Shown here: positions 1-12,040 of the stretch, in pieces | Layout of the letters: each line of letters begins with the position of its first letter | How positions within the stretch are numbered: the stretch's first letter is position 1 | Assembly: GCF_963678635.1 (NCBI RefSeq) | Contig: NC_087066.1 | Span: 26,751,453 to 26,815,452, forward strand | Length of the DNA stretch: 64,000 nt | Direction of reading: 5' to 3' | DNA from: Symsagittifera roscoffensis | Taxonomy: Eukaryota > Xenacoelomorpha > Acoela > Convolutidae | Translations under genes and position numbers: made by a program | The notes under the pieces: model-generated | Told to the model about the DNA's origin: nothing | Databases searched by the model: none | What the model saw: only the letters and a program-made list of their open reading frames with translations

Positions 1-197
1 AATTAGCGAGCTTTATTTGATTTTGTAACTACCTAGGTTCAGTTTTAGGGATTCAGAAAATATATTCCTTGTGTTTTGAAAACGTTGTTATCCATCTTCG
101 TATGATTTTGGATTGTGAATTCATGATTGTATTTATGACTATTTGGTTAAAGATTTTTAAACGTTTTTGTTATAGCTCAGTTTTTATTATAGCTCAG

Positions 198-384
198 AGC
201 CCTTAGTAGAATACATCAACAAACAGTTTGACCGATATATGACAATCGAATCCCAAATCGACAGGTCGAACAACAAGGAGAATTCAAAATACTCAAAGTC
301 ATCGACGGGACTGAGTACTAAGTTACAAAATGACCCTAGAGTTCACTGCTGCATCTACTTCTTGTCTCCTCAGAATCCGCACAG
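198..384 (+). CDS. Septin exon a (GTPase domain)
   Basis: The acceptor ends in ctcag at 197 and the donor is GT at 385. The reading is EPLVEYINKQFDRY, a septin-specific low-complexity Ser/Lys insert, then DPRVHCCIYFLSP. It ends in phase 2 (CAC AG) and the next exon supplies the G. Confidence 0.88.
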
Positions 385-3300
385 GTTAGCGAGTCATTTC
401 CGTAGTTTATCTGCCCCTCAATCAAAATGTCGCTGGTTCGAGGTCTATCATAATCTGTGTTTGTTGCTTTACTATCTTTGCCAGCAACAAAAAAAGTTAA
501 CATAATTTTTTTTCGTCTTCAGAAGCAACCATAGTGACATGCTTCAAATAGCTGAACATCCCGCGTCGAGTTAAGTTCTCAGTTAAAAAAAAAACAATTG
601 AAAACTTAAATTGCAGAACGGAAATCTCAGAACCTTTTGGTTCTTCATTCGTTTCCGATAAGAACTGCCTTGATCTGTTTTGATAAAGTTGTTTCAATTA
701 AGAAAAGTGTAATTTATGAACAGGTTAAAAGCTGTTGACGTTGAGGCAATGAAGAGTCTAGGCGACAAAGTGAACTTGATCCCTGTAATCGCAAAAGCAG
801 ACACTCTTACTCCAGAGGAGCTGAAAGATTTCAAAGCGATGGTCTTGAAGGAACTAGATACGCATGGAATTAAATTGTTCCAGATCCCGGAAGTTTCAAG
901 TTTACAGCAGCAGTTAGATCCTGAGTTAGGACCCGAGAATAAGAAATACAAGGTACAGTGTTGTGTAATATTGTCAGTGCGAAACCCTAGTCTAAAGAGC
1001 TTCATCGAGAATTTCGTGAACTTTCTTTTTTAAGAGTAATGAACGTAGTGAAGACTCTTATATAGGTCTTGCTGATGTTATTTTGTTCTTTTTTCCAGGA
1101 AAAAGTCTTAAAATATTGATGCACTTAGGTATATATGCACTTTTTGAGTTCAATTGAAATTCATCTGCTGAAAGTGACTTAAATAGCACTCCACAAATAC
1201 GAACGTGCAAATGGCGCTTAAGTTCGTGAATGATTTCTGGTTTCAAAAGTGGAATTTAATTTTTTTTAGATTTCCAGCCGAATAAAAATTTTACTTGTTG
1301 ATCCAGTTTTTTCACGTTGGGTTAATGTTATCAAAAAAGCGCCAATCATAAATCGTTCTAGAAATTCAAAGTGCTTAAAGGCCATCTATTTTTTCTTCCA
1401 AATTTGGAAGTTGAGATTTTTTTAACAAAGTAAGTGTTTTTTTATGTTTACTTGCGTTCATTACTCTTAATCTTCGATTGGCTATGTTTGTCTATTTGCA
1501 ATCAAAATCTGACAAAACATTCGTAATCCTTATGTTTTAGAGTCTCAGTCCATTCGCGGTATGTGGCAGCAATCATGCTCGATCGAAAGATGGACTCAGA
1601 GTGCGAGAGTACGCGTTTGGCACAGTAGAAAGTAAGGCCTTGATTTTGAGTTTGTATTTGGCCTTGCGATAAGCAAGGGTATTGTAATCAGATACTGGAC
1701 TTTTTTCTCGCAAATAAATTTGTTTATAGACTGATCAATTTTGTAGGAACGGTGAGTTTTAAGACATGCTCAACTCTGAAAATTCAAGCAAAACTACCTC
1801 ATCTAGGTAGTAAATATGGGGAGTACATTTCGGACATAGATTTTTTTTTCAAATGATTATTTTTTTAATAAATTTTTGCAAAAATTTAAGCTTGTTAGAA
1901 AGGTACTCTTACTTTTTTCAAAACAAAAGTATAAATGGGAAGATCGCCGACTCCTCTGTGTGTCTGCATAATCTCTAGTATATATTTTATACTTTACCGT
2001 ACTGTCTACAGCCTTCGAAAAAATCTATGGGGGAAATTTGATTCTAATTTTTGGATTTTTTGTGTTTACTGAAAAACTATCCCAAATATGAGATTTGGGC
2101 TCATTGAGAAGATTTCCCAACCTGTTCTTTCACTCAAGCAAAACTACCCCATCTAGATAGTAAATATGGGGATTACGTTTCGGACATTGATTATTATTTC
2201 AAATGATTATCTTTTTAATAAATTTTGCAATATGTAAGCTTGTTGGAAAGCTACTCTTTCTATGTTCAAAACCAAAAGTTTAAATGGGTAGACCGCCCAC
2301 TCCTCTGTGTGCCTGCATAGTCCCTAGTAAATATTTTTTACTTTACCGTACTGCCTACAGTCTTCGAAAAAGTCTATGGGTAAATTTGACTCTAATTTTT
2401 GGATTTTTTATGCTTACTGAAAAACTACTCTCCCAAATCTGAAATTTGGGTTCAATGAGAAGATTGGGTTGCACAAGCGGCTGCGCTGGAATTTTGTACA
2501 CTGATGGTTCTGGCCATCGGAATAGTGAAATACGTGATTTTTTGACCGTCTTTTGAAATGTTTTGACTTTTCTCAGAAACTATTCTCCCAAATCATTAAG
2601 CAAAAATTCGTGAACGACTCTAGTTTCGAAAGTGGAATTTAGTTTTTAGATTTCCAGCGGAATAAAAATAGTACCTATTGATCCAGTTTTTTCAAGTTTG
2701 GTTAATTTTATCAGAAAAGTGCCAAATTTAACTTGTTCTAGAAATTCAAAGAGCTTAAAGGGCATCTTTTTTTTCTTTGAAATTCGATTTTTTCAAAAAA
2801 GCCAGTGTTTTTTCTGTTGCGTTCCTTACTCTTTTCTTTTCCAGCTATCAGTTGGTTATGTTCAGTTTCTTGAAAGTTCAAATAAAAATACTTGCAAGTT
2901 CATATAGAGTAGTAATTAAATTTTTCAAATTTAAATGTTGAAAAAATGTTGAGTTTTTCGAATTTGTGGTTTTCGTCTTTGTTTCACTCTTACTGGAAGT
3001 TGCTTTCTAGTTTCTTAATTTGCCAACTCTGATTCTTGATAATTTTAAACTTTTTTTCAACCAATTTAACTTGTTCTAGAAATTCAAAGAGCTTAAAGGG
3101 CATCTTTTTTTTTCTTTGAAATTCGATTTCTTCAAAAAAGCCAGTGTTTTTTTCTGTTGCGTTCCTTACTCTTTTCCACCTATCAGTTGGTTATGTTCAG
3201 TTTCTTGAAAGTTCAAATAAGAATTCTTGCAAGTTCATGTGGAGTAGTAATTAAATTTTTCAAATTTAAATGTTGAAAAAATGTTGAGTGTTTTTCGAAT

Positions 3301-5343
3301 TTGTGGTTTTCGTCTTTGTTTCACTCTTACTGGAAGTTGCTTTGTAATTTCTTAATTTGCCAACTCTGATTCTTGATAATTTTAAACTTTTTTCAATCAA
3401 TTTAACTTGTTCTAGAAATTCAAAGAGCTTAAAGGGCATCTGTTTTTTTCTTTGAAGTTCGATTTCTTCAAAAAAGCCAGTGTTTTTTCTGTTGCGTTCC
3501 TTACTCTTTTCTTTTCCAGCTATCAGTTGGTTATGTTCAGTTTCTTGAAAGTTCAAATAAGAATTCTTGCAAGTTCATGTGGAGTAGTAATTAAATTTTT
3601 CAAATTTAAATGTTGAAAAAATTTTGAGTGTTTTTCGAATTTGTGGTTTTCGTCTTTGTTTCACTCTTATTGGAAGTTGCTTTGTAGTTTGTTAATTTGC
3701 CAACTCTGATTCTTGATAATTTTTTATGATTTCTATTTCGGTTAAACAGGTTCAGCGTATGTTATGTGGGCTTAATCAACTTTTGTTGCGCAGTTTCAAG
3801 GGCCAATTTTTTTATTGTTTGTCTGTCTCAGAAGGAACGAATCGTAAAAACTATGCTTTAAAATTTTTATAGCTTGATCGTTTTATGTCTACAGTTTTGT
3901 TTTTGGCTTAACGAGCGTCGACCCAACCCAAGTTTTTTCGCCTTGATTGCCGCTCGTTCATTGTTTCTCTAGGCGTGTTTCTGCTGTTTATGAACGTTGT
4001 TCATGTTTTAATTGTGTCGCGAATCAATTTATTGTTGCGCAATTTTAAGAGTGAATTGTTTTTAATGCTTTTGCCTGTTTCAGGATGGATAGCTCTTAAA
4101 AATTCAACTTGAAAAAACTTCAACTTGAAATTTGTTATGTCTACAAATTTCCTTTTCCGCATAACGAGAGTCGATCCAAGTTTTTTGCCTTAGTAGCCGC
4201 TCGGTTATTGATTATCAATGCTTATTAAGGCTGTTTATGCACATCGTCCAAGACAAAGGTATGAAATTTAGGGACAAAAGGTATGGGATAAAGTTATGTA
4301 GATTTTTAGTAGTTTTTTTCGACTTTTTTCAAGTTATTTTTTCAGCTTAATATTTTGAACAAAAAATATCCCTCCTTTAACCTTTGTAATGCATTCCTTT
4401 GTAATTTTGTAATGCATTCTTTTAATTGTATCGCAAATGTTGCGAAGCTCTGCTTCGCCTCTGTGTATATTATTGCTACTTTTCCAAAACGATTCACAGG
4501 TCAAAAGGTGGAAAAGTCTGACCACCAGAATTGAGGGGAGGTGGATCCGTTATCTATGTTTTATTCGTTCTATCTTATCCGTTCTTAGTTGAGAACGAGG
4601 CACACAATGACTTTGTTGCACTGAGGAGTATCCTGATGCAGATCCATACATGGAACCTGATAGACAGCACCAGGGAGCAACACTACGAGAAGTACAGGAG
4701 CTCAAAGCTGGCATCCACCATCGGCTCTACAGCTGCATCTGCGCCAGGCACTGCTGGTGGAAAAGATGCATCGGGAAAAGCATTAGGTACAGTTGAACTT
4801 GATTTTGCTGTATAATTTTGCAATTTGTAACTTTATTTACAAAAAAAATCACTCTTCGGTCTCAAAAGTCGATTTTCTTTTTCGGTCCATTTTAGTGCAA
4901 CTTTCGGCATTTTCTCCGTTTGCAATTTAATACCTGCATTTTGCTCATCTCTTGAATTAAAAATGAAGATAGATTTTGCCGTAGGTTCGAATCCCTCCGT
5001 CAACAAAGGTCCGCTAGCCATTTTGAGCGAGGAGAAAAAAGCACATGAGGAGCGTCTATCCAAAATGCAGGACGACATGCAACGCGTGTTTGAACAGAAA
5101 GTAGCCGAAAAAGAACGTCGCCTGAAAATGAAAGAAGACGAAATGCTTAGAAAACATGAAGAAATGAATCGTAATTTGGAAGCGCAACAGGCTGCATTGG
5201 CAGCAGCCAAAGATCAACACGAGAGGAATTTGCAAGCGTGGACCGAGTCGACGGCAGCAGCGGTGTCGGCAGCCAATCAGAATGCAGCTACACTCGGGTA
5301 TCCGGGAGAGGCGGAGGGAAACTCAAGTGGATACGGAACGTAA
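198..5343 (+). CDS. Septin (GTP-binding cytoskeletal protein), 3' part of gene, five exons
   Basis: Exons 198-384, 724-952, 1541-1631, 4589-4786 and 4985-5343 join in frame with GT-AG introns. Septins are GTPases that assemble into filaments at the cell cortex and cytokinesis sites. Seen here: a segment of the form DPRVHCCIYFLSP, the G4 guanine-specificity motif AKAD (AKADTLTPEE) in exon 2, the septin unique element (SPFAVCGSN, then NEAHNDFVALRSILMQIHTW) across exons 3-4, and a charged C-terminal coiled coil in exon 5 (about 5020-5250). P-loop and switch exons lie upstream of the window, so the gene is 5'-partial. The coiled-coil tail favours a SEPT7/SEPT6/SEPT2-type protein over the tail-less kind, but the sequence is divergent and I do not assign a group. 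The stop is TAA at 5341-5343. The third intron (1632-4588) is swollen by duplicated repeats. Confidence 0.92.
724..952 (+). CDS. Septin exon b (G4 motif)
   Basis: The acceptor is aacag at 723 and the donor is GTACAG at 953. It encodes LKAVDVEAMKSLGDKVNLIP, AKADTLTPEE and the following helix, ending on a whole codon (phase 0). Confidence 0.9.
1236..1495 (+). repeat. Dispersed repeat family A, copy in septin intron
   Basis: It shares an ordered string of landmarks with 2600-2900, 6690-6960 and 38150-38560: 'gtggaatttaa', 'gatttccagc', 'ttgatccagttttttca', 'gttaat.ttatca', 'gtgccaa(t)', then a tract ending near 'ttactctt..ggctatgtt'. All four copies are in the same orientation. No coding capacity was seen. 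Confidence 0.7.
1541..1631 (+). CDS. Septin exon c (septin unique element, first part)
   Basis: A 91-base exon too short for ORF-length filters. The acceptor is tgttttag at 1540 and the donor is GTAAGG at 1632. It reads SLSPFAVCGSNHARSKDG then LRVREYAFGTVE, matching the position and pattern of the septin segment that precedes the conserved NxxHxDF stretch. It ends in phase 1. Confidence 0.85.
1785..2466. repeat. Tandem pair of about 350-bp units in septin intron
   Basis: The unit at 1785-2134 recurs at 2135-2466 (offset 350). Both begin 'caagcaaaactacc.catcta', share 'tcggacat.gatt' and 'actcctctgtgtg.ctgcat', and end near 'tcaatgagaagatt'. Copies differ by scattered substitutions and small indels, so this is an older duplication. 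Confidence 0.85.
2600..3725 (+). repeat. Family A copy expanded into three tandem units of about 337 bp
   Basis: Units start near 2723, 3062 and 3398 at 'atttaacttgttctagaaa' and run through 'gggcatctttttttt', 'gcgttccttactctttt', 'ctatcagttggttatgttc' and 'caactctgattcttgataat'. Divergence between units is low (a few per cent by eye). The leader part (2600-2722) is the 5' half of family A. Confidence 0.85.
4589..4786 (+). CDS. Septin exon d (septin unique element, second part)
   Basis: The acceptor is gttcttag at 4588 and the donor is GTACAG at 4787. It encodes ENEAHNDFVALRSILMQIHT and the REQHYEKYRSSKLA segment, then a short Ala/Gly/Ser linker. Phase 1 at both ends keeps the frame. Confidence 0.9.
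4985..5343 (+). CDS. Septin terminal exon (coiled coil)
   Basis: The acceptor is gccgtag at 4984. It begins with a short NPSVNKGPLA linker, then a Glu/Lys/Arg-rich heptad region (EEKKAHEERLSKMQDDMQ and following) typical of septin C-terminal coiled coils, then an Ala/Gln/Asn-rich tail and TAA. Confidence 0.9.
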
Positions 5344-5754
5344 GGATGTCTGAAATAGATTTCTAATTGCGGGAAAGTGCCGCTTCAAATTGGCTGCAAA
5401 ACTATTTAATTATCTTCGGTGTGAAGATAAAAGCGTCAGTGACCGAAAATTTGTATGGTTTCTTTTGGAACCATGCAAATTTGATATTCATAGAGAATCC
5501 AAATGGGTTGAATTTCAGTTTTGGCGATTTCCTTTAAGTGAATTATCAAAACAATATAAATATAGTTATATAGATGTCGGAATTTTAGTGCGACAACTCC
5601 AAACTTCAGGTTTGTATTACAGCGCAGGCGGCGTCTGAATTGCGTAAATTTTGGCTTGAAAAAATACACTTGAATTGCTAAATTGTTTAAATGTAGCTTG
5701 TTATGAAACATCGGAATGCATAATGGAACACAGATTTTGAAATGAATGATTTGG
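5344..5754. other. Septin 3' flank
   Basis: Downstream of the septin stop. I see no clear AATAAA signal, gene or repeat here; short ORFs are composition-driven. Confidence 0.5.
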
Positions 5755-6140
5755 TGTTATCATCATATCGTTTACTGGGCTGTTAGATTTGAGATAATAT
5801 GGAGGAAAATTCTGGTTTTATTGTCAATATTGCTTATTGGGTTCTTAGTTTGGAAAGTTTTGGTTTCATCATCATTGCTTATTGAGCTCTTAGAATTGAA
5901 AAATGGTGACAAGTTTTAGTTAAATTATCATTATTGCTTATTGCGCTTTTAAATTTGAACAAATTGTGGTAAGTTTTAGTTTTATCATCATCGTTGCTTC
6001 TCGGGCTTTAAGTTTTGAAAAAATGGTGGAAAGTTTTGGTTCCATCATCAGTATTGCTGATTGGGATCTTAGATTTCAAAAAAGGTGGAAAACTTCAGGT
6101 TTTCATCAGAGTTGCTTATTGTGCTCCTGGATCTGGAAAA
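5755..6140 (+). repeat. Minisatellite, about 60-bp unit, six imperfect copies
   Basis: The phrase 'tatcatca..ttgctt.ttg.gctctta..ttgaaaaa.tggtg.aagtttt' recurs. 'tgctt' landmarks fall at 5831, 5876, 5935, 5995, 6055 and 6113, giving a period of 58-60 for the later copies. Confidence 0.8.
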
Positions 6141-6339
6141 AGTCGAAAAAGTGAATCAAGTTTCAATGAACGTCGAAAAGACACTATATAGGTCTTCTTG
6201 ATTTTTTTAATGAATAAGTTTTTAAATTGGTTCACTCAAAATATAAATTTTTCAAACTGAATTGATTTTTTCCCCAGCTTAACTCAAATGAATTTGCTCA
6301 AAAAAAACATTTTCAAAAAAAATTGTAGATTTTTTTTGC

Positions 6340-6540
6340 AGGTTTTTGCGGAAATTGATTTTCCGAGCTCTCCCAAAGCACTAAAAAGACCCTGTTTTGG
6401 CCGAATTTTCTGCGCCGCAGGAAAAATTTTTAAAAACCGGCCGAAAAAAGCGTTATTAGACCTTTTGGGAATTTTTAAATTTTGGGGGACTCTTTGGTTG
6501 GTGTGTGGGTCGAATCTCAGAGGGGAAAGTCTTTAAAAAA
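6340..6540 (+). mobile_element. hAT-type MITE fragment (family with 'tctgcgccgcagg')
   Basis: It carries the internal landmarks of the better-preserved copies at 40845-41305, 42144-42540 and 56930-57286: 'gagctctcccaaa.cac', 'aaagaccct.ttttggcc', 'ttttctgcgccgcagg' and a trailing 'gggtcgaatc'. Both ends are worn and no terminal repeats are recognisable. Confidence 0.65.
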
Positions 6541-6689
6541 TTTTTGGGCTAAAATTGACTTTTCGCTGTTTATTTTGTGATTTCTTTTTGAGTTCAGTTC
6601 ATTTCCTTGGTTAAAATGAAGGCAAACTTCACTATCGAATAGCAAAATTGTTAAGGTCTCGAACAACGTGCGTGACCGACTTCTAGTTT

Positions 6690-6960
6690 CGAAAGTGCAA
6701 TTTAATATTTCAGATTTCCCAGCGAAATATCTAAATTATTTATTGATCAATTTTTCTCAAATTGGGTTAATTTTATCATAAAAGTGGTCGGTCAGAAATT
6801 GTTCTATAATTTCATAAAGCTTAAATGCCACCCATTTTTTGCAAATTCCATTGTGAGATTTTTTAAAAAGTAAGTCAATATTTTTTCTGTTTGCTTGTTT
6901 TCATTGACTTGTTTTCAATTTTCTGTTTGATATAGTCGAAAAGTGTTTATTTTTTTCCAC
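6690..6960 (+). repeat. Dispersed repeat family A, third location
   Basis: It has the same landmark order as 1236-1495: 'gtgcaatttaa', 'gatttcccagc', 'ttgatcaatttttctcaaat', 'gggttaattttatcataaaa', and later 'ttttcattgactt'. More diverged than the septin-intron copies. Confidence 0.65.
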
Positions 6961-8179
6961 TATCTCCTGTAGTTCATGTAATTTTTTCCAACTGTATCTC
7001 TTGCGTAAGATTTTTGTGTAGCTCCAAAGGATGTTATCTATTTCCCTCTTATGGTACCTAGTTAGGAATAATTATCCCTGTAAAAACAATAATTCAAGGT
7101 TTAAGCAAATTTGACTTCTGTACCTTGAGTCCTCATTTTGCAATAGGTAGGATAGCTAGTAAGATTCGTCAAGTTTCTATAGTTTTTGAAATATTTTTAC
7201 TGGCCACATTAGATGGAGTAGTTTTCATAGCAAACAATGCAGTTGTAGTAAATTAATGATTGATCTCATCATTTTAATCTAACCTTCGCAACATATAACC
7301 AAGTGTTTTTCCTCTTAATAACAGTTTCTCCTTTTTTGACACTCGGTGACAGTCGAACATCGAAACTTTTGTTTTTAGTTCGAAGAACATGTAAGTTAAA
7401 AACAATGCACTGGTCCAAAAAGAAGTCGATAAAATGATTCAACGCCGGTTTTTGCTTATTCGGCTCAAAATGATGCTCAAATTGCCGCATTTTGGTAATT
7501 TGTCTGATTTCAACCAATCGGTTTGTTCATTCAAATTTTTCAAGATTTGCAATTTTGGGCCGAAAAAGTACAAGACCCCCAATGCTTTCTATATATCTTC
7601 CTCATTTGTTTTTAAGTATGGTTGAGTAGCAAGCGTTATCAATATCTGTAGACTATTAGAGTTGGGTCTTTGTGTCATGGCCTGGACATGGTTGAAATCA
7701 CTTCAGATGATTCTTCAGACAAGTGCATTGAAAGTTTCTGTTGGTCAAGCACTCTTGTTAGTTGCGTTGATTGCGTGAGGGGTTTTGCTATCCGGCTATT
7801 TCGTGATCATTAAGCGGAAATACTTCAAAAAGTTTGGCTGGTTAACGCCAAGATGTAACTTGTTCGGCCCAGTTAAGCATATCTCGAAATATAAAAATGA
7901 ATAAGACGTGAAATGAAAATATTCTGATTCGCTGAAAAAATGAGCTCTCAGAGTATGTTGAGTCTCGTATTTAAATAAGTTGTACGATTCTCAATTTTTT
8001 GGCCGAATTAGTTTTAAAAATGTCTTCATTTTGCTCCTATAAGATAAACAGATTGTGATGAAGCTTCGCATTTGTATTATACGCTTTCGATTTATGCATA
8101 CTGTCAAAAATGGAATATAACAATTTATGATTACGTTTATTTAGTTCTAATTTTTAAATCTGATTTAACTATGTTTCAG
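6961..8179. other. No gene seen
   Basis: AT-rich sequence without supported exons. The two longest opposite-strand ORFs near 7270-7620 have no splice or composition support. Confidence 0.5.
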
Positions 8180-8251
8180 CTTGAAAGACAAAAAGAAGAA
8201 GTTATTCGGAAGATAAAGCAATACATCATCAGTGTCACAGATGAAAAATAA
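8180..8251 (+). CDS. Possible terminal coding exon, unknown gene
   Basis: A good acceptor (tatgtttcag ending at 8179) precedes a 23-codon open stretch ending in TAA that reads LERQKEEVIRKIKQY and onward: strongly charged, coiled-coil-like and unlike the surrounding AT-rich noise. I cannot find its upstream exons. It could be an alternative 3' end of the septin gene, whose tail is also coiled coil, or the last exon of another gene, or chance. Confidence 0.3.
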   Translation, partial: LERQKEEVIRKIKQYIISVTDEK

Positions 8252-11200
8252 TTTGAGATGGACTATGCCTTTTGATAATAATGCCAAAATTCACCATGCG
8301 CGTTGAGCCATGTCAAAGCGGAAGCCTCAGAAATGAATGATCCTGAACTCTTTCTGTTTTGGACTCATTGTTTCCTTCCACAAATATGCCTCAAAAATGT
8401 TATAATTTCTGCTCCTTTTTTCGATGAAACTGCGTAGCATGCGTGTTGCGTACTTATCCACTGAATGTTGCTACCCGAAATATCTATTTTGATTACCTAA
8501 TTTGTGCAGTTTTTTGCATGATGTTTGTACCAAAGCGTACGGAGTTGCAGTCCTGAGGTCAATCAAGTGCAGATTTTCTTCAAAACTTAGATAATTATGT
8601 CGTAGTTTACGATTGCATTCTTATAATGCATGGTGCAATATATTTTAACAGCTAACTACTGTTCCTCACAATTTTGCAGCTTTTTGTTCGGCGGTAATAA
8701 ATTTCAATGTCGAAAAATTTTGGTACTAAATTTGCAGTCCTGTAAGTTCGTTAAATATAATGAGTGACGATGTTGTTCTCGCAGTTGTGGTTGTCAAAAA
8801 GTTATTTACAAATAATTGCATAAATTATTCAATTAATTTCAGTTCATCTGGTTTGTCGTTTCATCTGTCTGCCCCATTTATTATTTTGTAAATTATCCGT
8901 ACAATTCTAATCTAATAATTGTCATGCTCAGAATAATTTAATACTGTTTACAATTTTTTGACGAGAAATTTTGAGCATTGAGGGTTTGAAAAAATACAGG
9001 CGAATGTTTGGTTTTCGCACAGCTCTCCCAGAAGTCAATACTATATCGCAATTTATGAGGAGGGTGCGTCACTCACTTTTAAATACGTAACACGAGGACT
9101 GGAAAATTTTTTCCAACTGTCGATTCATTCAATGTACTTAAAAGCGGATTGATTGATTAACTAAAGCTTTGCGACGTAAGGTATTGCATAATTTTCTAAC
9201 TAATTAGCAGCTTTAAATTTGGCTTTTTCAGGTTGCACTTCATAAAACAAAATTGCAAACATATCGTTTCATGTCGAACCGAAAACAAAAACTGCTCGTG
9301 TTCTGTCGAAATAATTGTGGTATATAAATTAGCCGAAATTACATAAGTGGTCTATAATAGTTATGCAACAATTATGTAACAGTTACGAAAGTTATGAAAA
9401 TTTCATTTATATCATGTAACTTTTCGGCTGGCATATATACTCTGTGCGTGGTCAATTGGTTTATACTTCGGCTGGTTTATTTACCAAGAAATAATTCACA
9501 ATCAATGGAGCAAATAACTTAATGTGATGCTTTGTCATTGCTCCTACTAATGAAATTTTTGGGCTAGGTTTCTTTGTCTTATCAATTTCCGAGCTCAAAA
9601 TCAGTTTTTGATTACCCCTGCTATAAGCAACAGTATTTCAATCAGTTTCTGGGATTTCCGCTAACTTCTTTGTTCGCAAAGTTACTTCCAACCTGATTTT
9701 CTGTCAACCAGATTTTCTGTCAACCGAAAGACAGGTTTCGGGCATTCTGGTGTTAAGTACCCTATCTATTCGTAAGTTGCTATATATGTTGATTGTTGAA
9801 TTATGAGTTTCATTTGTGATAAAATTTCACTTCGTTCTGTTTATTCGGGTTGAAAGATTATGTTTACTATTTCGGTATTGAGTGTCGTTTATTAAGCTAA
9901 ATAGTCTTTTCTCATTGCATTTTTAAGTTGAAAGAAAAATAAAACATTTTCTTTTTAAGGCTCAACAGGTGTCTGCTGAACTATGTCCAGCTTTGTTGCC
10001 GCTTAGTAGGTTTCATAAGATGCTAACTTCCCACTCAATTGACTCGGCATGCCTTTTTTGAAATGAAGTTAATTCAAACGAAATGGATGCGCACATAAAA
10101 AAATAAATTGATGTCAATCTTCCGTGAATTATCGAATTTTTTGAAGGCTAACGTCTCATTCCTAATTGACCTGATTAACATGCTGCATTTGTTTTGAATC
10201 GCCGATTAAAAAAATCGTTTTATTGAATTCTGTAAGTTGGCAACAAAAAAGTTTAAAAGAAAGTCAGATCGTTTGGGGAAAATGAGCTGAATTGCAAGTG
10301 AATGGAATTGAGCAAGTTGTATGAGTAGCCGATAAGTAAATCAACTAGAGTAAAAAATCATAATTTTTGAAATTCTACATGCAAGCAGCAGAACTCAGAC
10401 GTTTATATATATTTTGCTGTTGTGTGACGATATGGTTCATTTTTATCGATGTTTGACGGTAAAAGTGGATAATTGAATTACAATTTGGCTGACTACCCAA
10501 GCAAAGCTTGTGTGATAGTATGAGCTCTCTTTTTTTCCTACCTAAGTAGCACATAGTCTTCATTTTGAAAATGTTCCTTACGATCAATAACCAGCTATTA
10601 AGTACAGCCAATGCTAAGGATACTAAAACAGACTATCGTATTACCAATAGCACTTTAGTTTCAAGGTATCATGGATTTGTAGCTTAGAGTTAGGGAAGCA
10701 AACCCGCAACAAATTAAGAGTCCACTCTATAAATTGAGGAATGATAGTTGGTAATTTTTTTTCAAATTGACTGGTACTACTAATGCGACATAATTGGCTT
10801 GCGTCACTTGGCATATGTTGAACCACAATTGGTGTGCGTCACTTAAGAAATTTTATAGACTCAAAGTTTTACTCGTTCAGTTTTTCCGAGAAGCTTTATC
10901 ATTAATCTTTTTGCTCGTGTAAACAAAATGGAACTTCGCCTCTGTGTAATTTTTAGCTATGTGATGTGTTATTGTTCCGGTCCTTTGAAAAATTAGAATG
11001 AACTTTGTGTTCGGTGTAGTTTACCTTACGAAGCCAAACTGTGCACTGGGTAGGCGCTCATCTTGGTGTCTGAATGTTCTAGGACTCCAGAAACATGTCT
11101 TTGAACATGTTCTAAAATCTTAGTGGATTCCACTAACAAACTTTCCGTGGATTCCGCGTCCAAATGACTAACTTAAGCTTTGTCGGCACATTAGTTCAGT

Positions 11201-11869
11201 CGCAGATTCTGCATCGAGCGAATATAGCTAGTTTTTCCAGATTCGGTAAACGCAAGCGGATTCCACAAAGTCAAATGGATCGATAACTTGTTTGTTATAC
11301 TGAACTGAACTAGTCCTTGCGTGAAAATTATGATCTACAGTAAGAATTGTTACCTAGCAAACGCGGAATTTAGAGGCAAGGATATATATTTTTTTGTTGA
11401 ATCTAACAACGAAGCTTTCATCATTGTTCAACTAAAATTGTAGATGTGCGCCTTTAGTGTTTGGAATATTTGAAACTTTTGAATAGTTCAGCATTATAAA
11501 TATAATCTTGTTTGAAGTAGTGCAGTAATCCAACAATATAGAAAACTTATCATTGAAAGAGCACCAACTTGAGCAAGCGCAGAAGGTAATTCAACCTGTT
11601 GAAGCGCCGCTGAAAACTTTTCATTGAGTACTATTTTATATGGACCTGATTGTTTAATCTAAGTAACGTTTATTCAGAAAAAAATTAATAGATTTGAAGA
11701 AAAAAACTGAAATTTCGAAAACTTACAGTTCACTTATCTTGCATCTTTTTAATAATTTTTTTCTCTTAAAAATATATACGAATATGCAATAGTTCAGAAT
11801 TATAACAGCATTATAACATCATAATAGTTCAGCATTATAACCCATGAAATAGTTAACCTCATTTTTCAC
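8252..11869. other. No gene seen
   Basis: Long AT-rich intergenic stretch. No convincing exon, RNA gene or recognisable transposon was found; short ORFs at 10375-10826 lack codon structure or splice signals. Confidence 0.5.
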
Positions 11870-12040
11870 TCATAATTTCCAAGAGGTTGATTACAGGTTA
11901 ATTATATATCTTAGATTTGAGCTGAGAACAAGGATACTTTGCAGATGGTTAAAAAAATTATTTGCCAAAAATGACAATTTCGAACATCGAAACTGGTCTG
12001 GAGAAAAAGAAACATCACCCCAAGCACAAAAATTCCAACT
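11870..12040 (+). repeat. Partial copy of dispersed repeat family C
   Basis: It resembles the 3' part of the units at 43915-46800: 'agatttgagct.a.aacaa', 'ttgccaaaaatg', and 'tctggagaaaaagaaaca.caccc.agcacaaa.attcc'. The 5' part with the palindromic core is absent. Confidence 0.6.

Noticed and set aside
7269-7625. Overlapping plus and minus ORFs
   Set aside because: No splice signals, no domain, opposite frames equally open; typical noise.
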